A stretch of DNA of 64,000 nucleotides from Neorhizobium galegae (GTDB lineage: Bacteria; Pseudomonadota; Alphaproteobacteria; Rhizobiales; Rhizobiaceae). The translations under genes were made by a program, and so were the position numbers. How positions within the stretch are numbered: position 1 is the stretch's first letter; each line of letters starts with the position of its first letter. Positions 1 through 10,701 of the stretch are shown in pieces. The notes beneath the pieces are model-generated. The model made no database searches. It saw nothing but the letters and a program-made list of their open reading frames with translations, and was not told the DNA's origin. Location: positions 1,493,501-1,557,500 of the forward strand of contig NZ_CP090095.1 in NCBI RefSeq assembly GCF_021391675.1. Direction: 5' to 3'.

Positions 1-2
1 CC

Positions 3-233
3 ATATTCGGCTTCGTAGGCCTGCTGATCGCCGTGCCGGCCGCCGCCGTGGTCGGCGTGCTTGTCCGTTTCGTGCTGTCGCGGTATCTTGACAGCGACAT
101 CTATTACGGCCGGGCGGCCGTTCTTCCCTGGGAAGAGGCCGAAGGGCCGCATGTGCTGGAACATGCCGAAGCCGGCGCAGAGATAACCGCCCCGAATGAT
201 CCTCACGCGAATGACTCTCAGAAGAGCATTTGA
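3..233 (+). CDS. AI-2E family transporter (PerM-type permease), C-terminal part
   Basis: The 5' end lies outside the window, so only the last 76 or so codons are visible. The fragment opens with a hydrophobic helix (IFGFVGLLIAVPAAAVVGVL) that matches the conserved last membrane segment of the AI-2E/PerM permease family, followed by a short charged cytoplasmic tail. Family members are eight-helix inner-membrane proteins of about 350 residues whose substrate is often unknown; some export autoinducer-2. The gene is followed after 7 bases by hdaA, the usual rhizobial pair, so the two are probably co-transcribed. The family is fairly sure, the substrate is not known. Confidence 0.75.
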   Translation: MFGFVGLLIAVPAAAVVGVLVRFVLSRYLDSDIYYGRAAVLPWEEAEGPHVLEHAEAGAEITAPNDPHANDSQKSI

Positions 234-240
234 AAGACCA

Positions 241-960
241 ATGACCGAGACGAGCGAGCGCGAGCGGCGCAGGCAAGAGCAGTTGCCGCTGCAATTCACC
301 CATGATGCGGCGAGAACCCGGGACGACCTCCTGGTGTCCGAACGCCTGGCCGCGGCCGTCGCGATCGTCGACGAATGGCCGGCCTGGCCGTCACCGGTCG
401 TGGTGCTGGCAGGCCCGGTGGGATCGGGAAAGTCACATTTGGCGCATATCTGGCGGGAAAAGGCGGGCGCGGCCGACATCCATCCCGTCGCCGGCTCGGA
501 TGCCGCGGCGGTTGCCGCAGCGGGTCCGGTCCTGTTCGAGGATGCCGAACGCCGCGGTTTCGACGAGACCGAACTCTTCCACGTCATCAACAGCGTGCGC
601 GAGAACGGCCATAGCCTGCTGATGACCTCGCGCCTGTGGCCGGTCTCCTGGGGCGTCACCCTGCCGGACCTCCAATCCCGGCTGAAGGCGGCGACGGTCG
701 TGGAGATCGGCGAGCCGGATGAGGACCTGCTGGCCCAGGTGATCGTAAAACTGTTCGCCGACCGCCAGCTTTATATCGACGACAAACTGGTGGGCTACAT
801 CGTCAACCGGATGGAACGGTCGCTCGGTGCGGCGCAGACGATCGTCGAGCGGCTGGACCGCCTGGCGCTGGCGCGCGGCACGCGGATAACCCGCCCGCTC
901 GCGGCGGAAGTGCTGAACGATTTTGGGAATTCCGGAACCGGGGGCGGCGCCGACGATTGA
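241..960 (+). CDS. hdaA: DnaA regulatory inactivator HdaA (DnaA-like AAA+ protein)
   Basis: This is a 239-residue DnaA-like protein without the DnaA DNA-binding domain. A Walker A motif GPVGSGKS sits at residues 58-65. The Walker B region is degenerate (LFEDAER near residue 99), and the sensor II/lid region is C-terminal. With the beta clamp, Hda proteins stimulate ATP hydrolysis on DnaA and so limit re-initiation. The N-terminal stretch has EQLPLQF (residues 14-20), which fits the clamp-binding QL(P)LxF motif of the family. An in-frame ATG at 196 would overlap the upstream permease gene; the ATG at 241 places the clamp motif near the N-terminus as expected. ppk follows on the same strand. 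Confidence 0.88.
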   Translation: MTETSERERRRQEQLPLQFTHDAARTRDDLLVSERLAAAVAIVDEWPAWPSPVVVLAGPVGSGKSHLAHIWREKAGAADIHPVAGSDAAAVAAAGPVLFEDAERRGFDETELFHVINSVRENGHSLLMTSRLWPVSWGVTLPDLQSRLKAATVVEIGEPDEDLLAQVIVKLFADRQLYIDDKLVGYIVNRMERSLGAAQTIVERLDRLALARGTRITRPLAAEVLNDFGNSGTGGGADD

Positions 961-1028
961 CTGTGACAATTCCCTCGTCAAACTGTAGTCGGCCCTGATG
1001 GTTGGCATGACCGAGGGTTAGCATTGGG

Positions 1029-3230
<2,202 letters not shown>

Positions 3231-3235
3231 GCAAT

Positions 3236-4756
3236 ATGGTACGATCAGAAGCCCAGGGGCGCCTTCCGGGGATCGCTCCTGTCTCCGTCATCGACATCGG
3301 CTCGAACTCCGTCCGCGTCGTTATCTACGAAGGCCTGTCCCGCGCGCCGACCGTCCTCTTCAACGAGAAGGTCCTGTGCGGCCTCGGCAAGGGATTGGGT
3401 TCGAACGGCCGCATGGACGACGAGGGCGTCGAACGCGCCCTGTTGTCGCTGAAGCGCTTCCGGGCGCTGTCCACCCAGGCACAGGCAACCGAAGTCTACG
3501 TGCTGGCGACCGCGGCCGCCCGCGAAGCGTCGAACGGCCCGGATTTCATCCGCCAGGCGGAAGAGATCCTCGGCCAGCAGGTCCAGCTTCTGTCCGGCGA
3601 GGAGGAGGCCCGGTATTCGGCGCTCGGCGTCATCAGCGGCTTCCATGACCCGGACGGCATTGCCGGCGACCTCGGCGGCGGCTCGCTGGAACTGATCGAT
3701 ATCAATGGCAAGGAGTCCGGCAAGGGCATCACCCTGCCGCTCGGGGGGCTGCGGCTGTCGGAATCCTCCGGCAATTCGCTTTCCAAGGCGCGCACCTTCG
3801 CCCGCAAGCAGGTGAACACGGCGCGGTTCCTGGAAAACGGCGCGGGCCGCACCTTCTATGCCGTCGGCGGCACCTGGCGTAACATCGCCAAGCTGCACAT
3901 GGAGATGAGCAAGTATCCGCTGCACATGATGCAGGGCTACGAGCTGTCTCTAGAGGATATGCAGAAATTCCTCGACGAGGTGATTGCCGCCAAGGACAGC
4001 AAGGACCCCGCCTGGCAGGCCGTCTCGAAGAGCCGCCGTTCGCTGCTGCCCTTCGGTGCGATCGCCATGCAGGAAGTCCTGGCGGTGATGAAGCCCGCCA
4101 GGGTGAGCTTTTCGGCGCAGGGCGTTCGCGAAGGCTATCTCTATTCGCTGCTTTCCGAAGAAGAGAAGGCAGGCGATCCGCTGCTGGTCGCCGCCGACCA
4201 GCTCGCAATCCTGCGCGCCCGATCGCCCGAACACGCCCGCGAGCTTGCCGACTGGACCGGCCGCATGGTGCCGGCCTTCGGGATTGTCGAGACGGAAGAG
4301 GAAAGCCGCTATCGCCAGGCTGCCTGCCTGCTCGCCGATATCAGCTGGCGCGCCCATCCGGATTATCGCGGCCTGCAGGCGCTGAACCTGATCGCCCATT
4401 CCTCCTTCGTCGGCATCACCCATGCCGGCCGTGCCTATCTGGCGCTCGCCAACTACTACCGTTTCGAGGGCCTGCACGACGACGGTGCGACCGGCCCGCT
4501 GGCGACGATCGCCACGCCCCGCCTGCTCGATCTCGCAAAGTTGCTCGGCGGTCTGCTCCGGGTCGTCTATCTCTTCTCCGCCTCGATGCCGGGCCTCGTC
4601 GATCACCTGACCTTCCGCCCGTCCTCCGAGCCGGATCTCGACCTCGAATTCGTGGTGCCTTCCGCCTACCGCAATTTTGCCGGCGAGCGGCTGGACGGCC
4701 GTCTGCAGCAGCTGGCGAGGCTGACGGGCAAGCGGCTGGCGTTCCGGTTCGAGTAG
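3236..4756 (+). CDS. ppx: Exopolyphosphatase (Ppx/GppA family)
   Basis: The protein has 506 residues. The N-terminal actin/HSP70-like fold carries the phosphate-1 loop DIGSNSVRVVIYEG near residues 18-31 and the second glycine-rich loop DLGGGSLELI near residue 145. The C-terminal half is the HD-like helical domain. It releases orthophosphate from the ends of polyphosphate chains and may also hydrolyse pppGpp, as in the wider family. It lies directly behind ppk with 5 bases between the genes. No clear terminator is seen after it; a 136-base gap separates it from a DJ-1-family gene with different codon use. Confidence 0.93.
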   Translation: MVRSEAQGRLPGIAPVSVIDIGSNSVRVVIYEGLSRAPTVLFNEKVLCGLGKGLGSNGRMDDEGVERALLSLKRFRALSTQAQATEVYVLATAAAREASNGPDFIRQAEEILGQQVQLLSGEEEARYSALGVISGFHDPDGIAGDLGGGSLELIDINGKESGKGITLPLGGLRLSESSGNSLSKARTFARKQVNTARFLENGAGRTFYAVGGTWRNIAKLHMEMSKYPLHMMQGYELSLEDMQKFLDEVIAAKDSKDPAWQAVSKSRRSLLPFGAIAMQEVLAVMKPARVSFSAQGVREGYLYSLLSEEEKAGDPLLVAADQLAILRARSPEHARELADWTGRMVPAFGIVETEEESRYRQAACLLADISWRAHPDYRGLQALNLIAHSSFVGITHAGRAYLALANYYRFEGLHDDGATGPLATIATPRLLDLAKLLGGLLRVVYLFSASMPGLVDHLTFRPSSEPDLDLEFVVPSAYRNFAGERLDGRLQQLARLTGKRLAFRFE

Positions 4757-4892
4757 GGCGGACGGCGGGTAGGGCAGGAGAGCGGCTGCTTTGCGGCAGG
4801 GCAGTGGAAATTGTCAGGTTGCGTCCAACAGTATTTTCTCGTGTATGCTCGCGAACCAACATCACCCCGTTTAATCGGCTGAGCAAGATTCG

Positions 4893-5600
4893 ATGTCTCT
4901 GAACGCGCGCCCTCGTGAGATCGGCTTTGTCCTGTTTGACGGGCTGACCCAGCTTGATTTGACCGGCCCCTGGGAAGTTCTGACGCGGCTGCCCAATACC
5001 CGTTGCCATTTGCTGGCTGACGGACACGCTCCCGTTCGAAGTGCGAGCGGACTGAGTATTGTCCCAAGCATGCTGCTTGAAGCATGCGGTCAGCTCGACA
5101 TCGTGGTTGTTCCGGGCGGGCCCGGCCATCTGGATGCGATGCAGGACGAACGCCTTCTCTCGTTTCTACGTCGCCAGGAACCCGGCTGCCAGTTCCTGAT
5201 GGCTGCCTGCACAGGCACGCTGGTGCTTGCTGCCGCTGGTCTGCTTCAGGGCTACGAGTGCACCACTCACTGGACGGCGCTGCATCGGCTCTCAACTTTC
5301 GGAGCAATTCCCGTAAACCGGCGGGTCGTACTTGACCGGACGCGGGCCACCGGTGGCGGCGTGACGGCAGGTATCGACCTTGGCTTGGTCATGGCCGCCA
5401 AGCTGGCAGGTGAAGAGGTTGCGCGGAAAATCCAGTTGATGATGGAATATGCGCCTGAACCTCCATTCGCCGGATCGCCCATGACCGCCGACCCTGAAAC
5501 GGTTAGGGCGCTGGAACCACCAGCCGATGTCGCGGAGCAGATAAGAGCCATTGATGCCGGCGCGATATCCAGACTTCGGCGAGAATCTCGGCTCGCATAG
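4893..5600 (+). CDS. DJ-1/PfpI family protein, isonitrile hydratase-like
   Basis: The protein has 235 residues with the class-I glutamine amidotransferase-like (DJ-1/PfpI) fold. The nucleophile elbow MAACTGTLVLAAAGLL places the reactive cysteine at residue 106, followed by Thr107. An N-terminal FDGLTQLDLTGP segment carries Asp16. Cys-Thr plus this aspartate is the arrangement known from bacterial isonitrile hydratases (InhA), and the TTHW segment further on is also typical. The likely reaction is hydration of isonitriles to N-substituted formamides, but related proteins are glyoxalase-like or are AraC-coupled sensors, so the substrate is inference. It stands between ppx and a LysR gene in a stretch with lower GC than its neighbours. 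Confidence 0.78.
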   Translation: MSLNARPREIGFVLFDGLTQLDLTGPWEVLTRLPNTRCHLLADGHAPVRSASGLSIVPSMLLEACGQLDIVVVPGGPGHLDAMQDERLLSFLRRQEPGCQFLMAACTGTLVLAAAGLLQGYECTTHWTALHRLSTFGAIPVNRRVVLDRTRATGGGVTAGIDLGLVMAAKLAGEEVARKIQLMMEYAPEPPFAGSPMTADPETVRALEPPADVAEQIRAIDAGAISRLRRESRLA

Positions 5601-5630
5601 CGATGAGTGGAAGAGCTGTGAACGGACTGT

Positions 5631-5661
5631 GTTCGAAAAGGCCGAGTTATGCGCTTCGAAC
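5631..5661. promoter_or_regulatory. Inverted repeat upstream of the LysR gene, candidate operator
   Basis: GTTCGAA at 5631-5637 and TTCGAAC at 5655-5661 form a perfect 7-base inverted repeat with a 17-base spacer, ending 57 bases before the LysR start codon. LysR regulators commonly autoregulate through dyads of this kind. The assignment is inference. Confidence 0.35.
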
Positions 5662-5718
5662 TAGGCACAGGCAAGATTATTCCCTATTGGGGCAGAATGA
5701 GGATTGTTGTGCTGAAAA

Positions 5719-6639
5719 ATGGATAACGCGGGATTGTCTCTTGACCGAATGCGCACCTTTGTTCGCGTCGCCGAACGCGGCAACCTGTCGCTAGTCGCAA
5801 GAGAACTCGGTGTCGGTCAATCGACCGTGACACGGCACCTTAATGAACTTGAAGACGCAGTCGGCGTATCTCTGCTCAGCCGAACCACACGTCGCGTGAC
5901 CCTTACGGACGAAGGCAGCCGTTATTATACGAATTGCCGTCAGATATTGCGTCTGGTCGAGCAGGCTGCCGAAGAAGTGAGAAATGCCCGTCAGGCCCCG
6001 GCGGGTACAGTTAGGCTTTCCTGTACTGCAGCGCTCGGCGTGATGCACATTACCCGCCTTATCTTTGAATTCCAGGACAAGCATCCGGACATCAAGGTCG
6101 ATCTCAACCTGACCGACGAGCGCATCGACCTAGTTCGCGAAGGCGTTGACATTGCGCTCCGTCTTGGGCCTCTCACTGACAGCTCGATGAAGCTTCATGC
6201 GCTGGGAGAAAGCCATCGGCTGCTGGTGGGTGCTCCGAATTATTTGTCCGTTCACGGACGGCCTGAGCATCCAGCCGATCTGTCGCGGTTCGAAACGGTC
6301 GTGATGTCGAATGTTGCTGGGAGCGATCAGATCATTCTTTTCTCTCACGATGGCACAAGCCTAATGATACCAGTCGGTGGGAAGTTGCGCGTCGATCACG
6401 GGCTTGCCGCACGCCAGGCCTTTGCCGCCGGACGCGGCATTGGTCCTGCGCATATCTGGCTGGTCGACGACCTTCTGGACGACGGTCAGCTCGAGATCGT
6501 GCTTGGGGACTATCGTCCTCCACCGGTCCCGGTGAGCTTGCTTATCGTTCCAGATCGTGCAGCCATTGCACGCGTCCGGCTTCTCGCCGACTTTCTTGTC
6601 GCTAAGGTTTCTGAGTTACCAGGAATCCGGTCATCGTGA
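5719..6639 (+). CDS. LysR family transcriptional regulator
   Basis: This is a 306-residue LysR-type regulator. The N-terminal winged helix-turn-helix spans about residues 8-65 (FVRVAERGNLSLVARELGVG then STVTRHLNELE), followed by a linker helix and a periplasmic-binding-protein-like effector domain to about residue 295. It belongs to the CrgA-like group, with the characteristic VRLSCTAALGV start of the effector domain. The likely targets are its neighbours: the DJ-1 gene upstream and the NmrA-type gene that converges on it. The stop codon is one base away from the stop codon of the convergent gene at 6641. The effector is unknown. Confidence 0.88.
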   Translation: MDNAGLSLDRMRTFVRVAERGNLSLVARELGVGQSTVTRHLNELEDAVGVSLLSRTTRRVTLTDEGSRYYTNCRQILRLVEQAAEEVRNARQAPAGTVRLSCTAALGVMHITRLIFEFQDKHPDIKVDLNLTDERIDLVREGVDIALRLGPLTDSSMKLHALGESHRLLVGAPNYLSVHGRPEHPADLSRFETVVMSNVAGSDQIILFSHDGTSLMIPVGGKLRVDHGLAARQAFAAGRGIGPAHIWLVDDLLDDGQLEIVLGDYRPPPVPVSLLIVPDRAAIARVRLLADFLVAKVSELPGIRSS

Positions 6640-6640
6640 A

Positions 6641-7594
6641 TCAGAGGCCGAAAGATCGCCTATGGCCACGCCACCCCGTCGTCCGCAGATACTGTTCCCA
6701 GTTGAGCATATCGGGGTTCAGACGACGACTCCATTCGAGATCATGCTCTTTGCCGAAATAACCATATTCGACAGCATACTCGACCATCCCTAGAAGTTCT
6801 CGCACGAGAAGTTCGTTAGCGGCAAACTCCGGAAAATATTGCAGAAGCCCATCCCTGGTGAACGCGTTTCGATACTCAGCTTTAAGGCCGGTCACGCGCT
6901 GAAAAGTTTCGATCATCTCGCGCGGAGAAATAATATCGCCGACGATCGGCAGAGTTTTCCCATTGTAAGGCCCGGGATTTGAAAAAATCTCGAGGACAAC
7001 CGGCCCTGTCGCAGTGAGCGGATCGACAAAAGGAGCTCGGAAATCCTCAGGAAGATAAACCGGCAAGAGGAGAGTATCCCCCTCCATGCGCGGCACATAA
7101 TACTCGAGAAGGTTCGTGTAAAAGAATGCCAGCATTATGAAGGAATGAGAGATCGGCAGGCCGCGAATGTAGTCTGCAACGCACGCTTTGTCGGTAAAGT
7201 GCGGGGCGTACTTCGTCCCGCCGGAGATCTTGTCGACATTCTCGAGGGTGCTGAAAACAATATGCCCGACACCTGCCTCAGCTGCGGCATCGGCCAGTTC
7301 TCGGCCGAGAGGAGCCTCGGTTGTCTGCGGCGGGGCGATGGGTGGCGTCATCAGAAATGCGCCATCCGCGCCTTTGAATGCAGCAATGAGATCCATCTTA
7401 AAGCCAGGTTCGAGAGGGGCAGTGACGATTTCGGCACCGAGTTTCTCCAGGCTTAAAGCCGCAGCTGAATCCTTTTTCCGGGTTAAAGCACGTACACGGA
7501 AACGCTCGCTACGAAGAAGTGCCGCGGCTACGCTTCGCCCCTGTTTGCTCGTTGCCCCGACAATCGCGATAAGTGGCTTTTCTTTTTTGGACAT
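6641..7594 (-). CDS. NmrA-like NAD(P)-binding protein
   Basis: This 317-residue atypical short-chain dehydrogenase has an N-terminal Rossmann motif, IAIVGATSKQGRSVA, close to residues 9-23 (GxxxxxG type), and an NmrA-like C-terminal half. The active-site Tyr-x3-Lys of classical dehydrogenases is not evident, as is usual in NmrA redox sensors and some quinone reductases. An upstream in-frame extension is possible, but the ATG at 7594 places the Rossmann strand at the N-terminus and has a purine-rich AAAG just before it. The gene converges with the LysR gene, with a single base between the stops. Its role as redox sensor or reductase of isonitrile- or aldehyde-derived compounds is speculation from context. 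Confidence 0.78.
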   Translation of the reverse strand: MSKKEKPLIAIVGATSKQGRSVAAALLRSERFRVRALTRKKDSAAALSLEKLGAEIVTAPLEPGFKMDLIAAFKGADGAFLMTPPIAPPQTTEAPLGRELADAAAEAGVGHIVFSTLENVDKISGGTKYAPHFTDKACVADYIRGLPISHSFIMLAFFYTNLLEYYVPRMEGDTLLLPVYLPEDFRAPFVDPLTATGPVVLEIFSNPGPYNGKTLPIVGDIISPREMIETFQRVTGLKAEYRNAFTRDGLLQYFPEFAANELLVRELLGMVEYAVEYGYFGKEHDLEWSRRLNPDMLNWEQYLRTTGWRGHRRSFGL

Positions 7595-7809
7595 CTTTGA
7601 GTTTAGACCTTTCCAGTCATCGGCTGCCAACCACGCAGGCAAGCTCACGCTGCGGCAAGAGCTGTCGGCCCATGCCGCCGCCTCAATGATGGACACCCTA
7701 TCTCAATACGGATTATTGCTGTAGATGTGCGAAATACATAACATTGTGCCATTTTATGGATGAATGGTCCTCGTGAATCGCCGGGCTGCTCTATCTCCGT
7801 GCCCCAAGC

Positions 7810-7850
7810 AAAAAGAGCGCCCGGCTTTCACCGGACGCTCTTCGCTTTTT
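7810..7850 (-). terminator. Rho-independent terminator after the esterase-like phytase gene
   Basis: On the minus strand a GC-rich stem of about 11 pairs (AGAGCGTCCGG / CCGGGCGCTCT with one G-T pair) is followed by a run of T. It begins 14 bases after the stop of the gene at 7864. An A-rich run on the other side means it could act in both directions. Confidence 0.8.
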
Positions 7851-7863
7851 GGACGTCTGCTGC

Positions 7864-9222
7864 CTACTTCGCAGCCAAAAACTCACCGACTTCGAGTACG
7901 CTGAACTCGTTGTTGTCGGCCTTGTCGACGGCGCGGCCGGCGGAGAAGGGGAGGTTGTTGTCGTTGCCGATGATGATGTGGGTGGCGTCGATGACGTCGA
8001 CGTTCTCGATCGTCACGAACGGCATATCATAGACGCCGGCGACGCTGCCGGCCTTCTTCTTGTTGTCCGGGTCCTGGATGTTCATCAGGTCGATATAGCC
8101 GATCTTGCGGACGGCCTTGCCGACATTGGCGTCGGTCATTTCGATCTTGTAGACGCGCTTGTGCTTGGCAGGTGCGTTGAAGCAGGTCGGCTCCGGCTTT
8201 GCCGGGTCGGCGCAGGGCTTGTCGGCGGTGCCGGCGCCGTTGTCGCGCTCGATGACCAGAGCGGTGGTCGCATCGATCATGTTGAAATCGCCGATCGCCT
8301 CGCCGCCCTTGGAGAGCGGGTAAAGCCAGGAGCGGCCGGTCCACTTCTTGGAGGCAACGTCGAACTCGATGACCCGCAGCGCGGTCAGCCCGTCTGCGTC
8401 TTCGACCTTGCCGTCTTCCTTGTAGAGCGGGCCTTCGAGCAGGCCGTAGAGCTTGCCGCCGTCCTTGGACATGGCGAGGCCTTCGTAGCCGCCGGAGCGC
8501 TTCACGTTGAAGACCGGTGCCTTGGCGACCGGGTTGGCCTGCAGCTGGACGAGCGGGCTATCGGGAGACGTCACCGGCTTGCCATCGACGAGCGTCGATA
8601 CGACGTCGGTCAGGCGGCCCTGCATGTCGACCTTGATGAGGTAGGGGCCGAACTCGTCGCCGAGCCAGAAGCCGTCGGCGACCGGCTGGATCGATTCGAT
8701 GTCGAAATCGGCGCCGGTGAGGTAACGGGTCTCCGAGGCTTCCGTAACGATCGGGAACGGCGCGATCTTGTTCGGGTCGGAGAGGAAGACGTTCTTGACG
8801 ACTTCGGCCTTGTTGGCGGCCCAGTCGAATTTCATCTGGTGCAGGAACAGCATGGCGTCGGAGGAATTGCTCTTGCCGCCGAAACCGTTGTCCGACAGCG
8901 TCCAGAACGTGCCGTCGGCCATGGTCTTGATGCCGGAGAAACCCTGGACAGGCTGGCCGTCGAGCGGCAGCTTGACGTCGGTGACGCGGGCGCCGTCCTT
9001 GCCCGGCAGGGTGCCGAGGGCTTCCGTGCGCTTGCGGTCGGCGGTGGTGAACTTGCCGGAAGTCTTGAGGAACGCCGGCGCATCAGCCGGAGCCGGAACG
9101 ACCGTGTTGGCCGGCAGGATCGCCTGGCCGGTGAGCTTGGCCGGGAATACCTTGTCGTCGGCGGAAGCGGAGCCGCCGATCAGCGCGGCAAGCGCCACGG
9201 TAGCGAACAGAATTTTGGTCAT
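7864..9222 (-). CDS. Exported esterase-like activity of phytase family protein
   Basis: The protein has 452 residues with a clear Sec signal peptide (MTKILFATVALAALIGGSAS, cleavage near ASA-DD). The mature protein matches the esterase-like phytase beta-propeller family (PF13449 type), with conserved segments such as GFSGIKTMADGTFWTLSDNG and GYEGLAMSKDGGKLYGLLEG. Members are periplasmic or secreted; phosphoesterase activity has been proposed but substrates vary. The ATG at 9222 is chosen because the signal peptide starts there and GGTGATC precedes it; a start 36 bases upstream would add a polar leader. A strong terminator follows. An AraC gene lies upstream on the same strand. Confidence 0.85.
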   Translation of the reverse strand: MTKILFATVALAALIGGSASADDKVFPAKLTGQAILPANTVVPAPADAPAFLKTSGKFTTADRKRTEALGTLPGKDGARVTDVKLPLDGQPVQGFSGIKTMADGTFWTLSDNGFGGKSNSSDAMLFLHQMKFDWAANKAEVVKNVFLSDPNKIAPFPIVTEASETRYLTGADFDIESIQPVADGFWLGDEFGPYLIKVDMQGRLTDVVSTLVDGKPVTSPDSPLVQLQANPVAKAPVFNVKRSGGYEGLAMSKDGGKLYGLLEGPLYKEDGKVEDADGLTALRVIEFDVASKKWTGRSWLYPLSKGGEAIGDFNMIDATTALVIERDNGAGTADKPCADPAKPEPTCFNAPAKHKRVYKIEMTDANVGKAVRKIGYIDLMNIQDPDNKKKAGSVAGVYDMPFVTIENVDVIDATHIIIGNDNNLPFSAGRAVDKADNNEFSVLEVGEFLAAK

Positions 9223-9350
9223 GGGATCACCTGTTGGTTGGCGTGTCGAAGACGCCAACCGGTTAAGGCGAGTGCATGACGGTGAGGTGATGGAAGATTG
9301 ACGCTTCGGTGAAGCTTTGATGACGGTAATTTCACAAATGCCACGGGAAC

Positions 9351-10178
9351 TTAGGCGCTACGCTTGAGCGCCATCCAGCGGCCAGGCGTCATGCCGAATG
9401 TCTTCTTGAAATGACGGGTGAAATGCGCCTGATCGGCAAAGCCCGTATCGACCGCGACATCCGCCAGGCTGCAGCCTTCCGACAGCATGATCTTTGCCCG
9501 ATCGAGCCGGCGCATGACGAGGTAGCGGTGCGGGCTCGTTCCCAGAAGTTTCCGGAACTGTCTTGCTGTCGTGTAGCGGTCGAAGCCGCTCACCTCCTCA
9601 AGTTCCTCGGAGGAAACCGTGCGGTCCGAATTCGCCCGCAGGTAATCGCGGCAGCGCAGAACCGCCTGCTGCGCGCGCGGCGTGCCCGGCGCACCACCCT
9701 TGCCGTCCGCATGGCGCCAGAGGCTTGTTGCCATGCGGCCGATCAGGTCGTCGAGCAGCAGCTCCTGCGGCTCGGCCGCGAGATCGTCCAGGGCTTCGAC
9801 AAGACACTGCCGGAATTCCGCATCCGCTATGATGGGATCCGGCACGAAGGGCAGGCCGCGCGAACCGCCGGCCGCCTCGATCAGCCGCTCCGGCGGCAGG
9901 TAGAGCATGCGGTAGCGCAGCCCGGCGTCGGTGCCGGCCGCACCGTCATGCACCTCGTCCGGATGCAGCACGATGACATTGCCGGGCAGGCTGGCGCGGG
10001 CGGCACCGCGATACTGGAAGGTCTGCACGCCGGAAAGCGTCAGCCCGATCGCATAGGTGTCGTGGCGATGCGGCGCGAAACCGAGCCCGTGGAACCGTGC
10101 CTCGATCCGCTCGATGCCGCGTGAGGAGGGCGCCTGGACGATGCCATCAGGCGCGCCCCTTGCGCTGCCGTCAGGCAT
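9351..10178 (-). CDS. AraC family transcriptional regulator
   Basis: This is a regulator with an N-terminal cupin-like AraC ligand-binding domain (FAPHRHDTYAIGLTLSGVQ, then a second HPDEVHDG strand). The C-terminal AraC/XylS double helix-turn-helix covers roughly the last 100 residues (SLADVAVDTGFADQAHFTRH, then FGMTPGRW). The start is uncertain. The ATG at 10178 gives 275 residues; an in-frame ATG at 10295 would give 314 residues and would overlap the start codon of the divergent DUF2000 gene, leaving no promoter space. The extra 39 residues are low complexity and less codon-biased, so the shorter form is preferred. Divergence from DUF2000 suggests that it regulates that gene. Confidence 0.85.
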   Translation of the reverse strand: MPDGSARGAPDGIVQAPSSRGIERIEARFHGLGFAPHRHDTYAIGLTLSGVQTFQYRGAARASLPGNVIVLHPDEVHDGAAGTDAGLRYRMLYLPPERLIEAAGGSRGLPFVPDPIIADAEFRQCLVEALDDLAAEPQELLLDDLIGRMATSLWRHADGKGGAPGTPRAQQAVLRCRDYLRANSDRTVSSEELEEVSGFDRYTTARQFRKLLGTSPHRYLVMRRLDRAKIMLSEGCSLADVAVDTGFADQAHFTRHFKKTFGMTPGRWMALKRSA

Positions 10179-10293
10179 AGCATCGGAGCTGCCGCCAGAC
10201 GTGCTTGCGGCGCTGCACGAACGTTCAAGACCCGCGGCATCGGCTGCCGCTATCTCGTCAGTTCTCGCATAACCTTCGACGGAGTTGTTCTTC

Positions 10294-10701
10294 ATGTTCG
10301 ATACCAAGATCGCGATCGTGCTTCGCGATGACCTCGCCCCCTGGCAGGAGCTCAATGTGACCGCGTTTCTGACGAGCGGCATCATCGCGCAAAATCCCGC
10401 GATCATCGGCCAAGCATATCGGGATGCGGCGGGTCATGTCTACAATCCGATGAGCATCCAGCCGATCGTGGTGCTGACCGCCGACCAGGAGACGCTGCGC
10501 ACCATCCACCGGCGCTCGCTGGAACGGGAGGTGACGACGTCGGCCTATATCGAGGAAATGTTCTCGACCGGCCATGATGCGGCCAACCGCGAGGTCTTTG
10601 CGCAGTTCTCGCCGGAGGATGCGAAGCTGGTGGGCATCGCGATCAGGACTGACAAGAAGATCGTCGACAAGATCACCAAAGGCTCGAAAATGCATGCCTG
10701 A
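10294..10701 (+). CDS. DUF2000 family protein
   Basis: This 135-residue protein matches the DUF2000 family (peptidyl-tRNA hydrolase II-like fold), with IAIVLRDDLAPWQELNVTAF at the N-terminus and an SIQPIVVLTADQETLRTIH middle. No reaction is established for the family. GGAG at 10281-10284 stands 9 bases before the ATG at 10294, which fixes the start. It is transcribed away from an AraC gene, a common arrangement for this family. Its last 29 bases overlap the 3' end of the convergent membrane-protein gene. Confidence 0.82.
   Translation: MFDTKIAIVLRDDLAPWQELNVTAFLTSGIIAQNPAIIGQAYRDAAGHVYNPMSIQPIVVLTADQETLRTIHRRSLEREVTTSAYIEEMFSTGHDAANREVFAQFSPEDAKLVGIAIRTDKKIVDKITKGSKMHA

Noticed and set aside
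5603..5794. Plus-strand frame of 63 codons between the DJ-1 and LysR genes
   Set aside because: It overlaps the LysR start in another frame, contains the candidate operator and shows no codon bias.
7864..9279. Long plus-strand open frame of 476 codons opposite the phytase-like gene
   Set aside because: It is the antisense shadow of a GC-rich gene with a recognised signal peptide and family; its product is low-complexity (Val, Asp, Gly, Arg).
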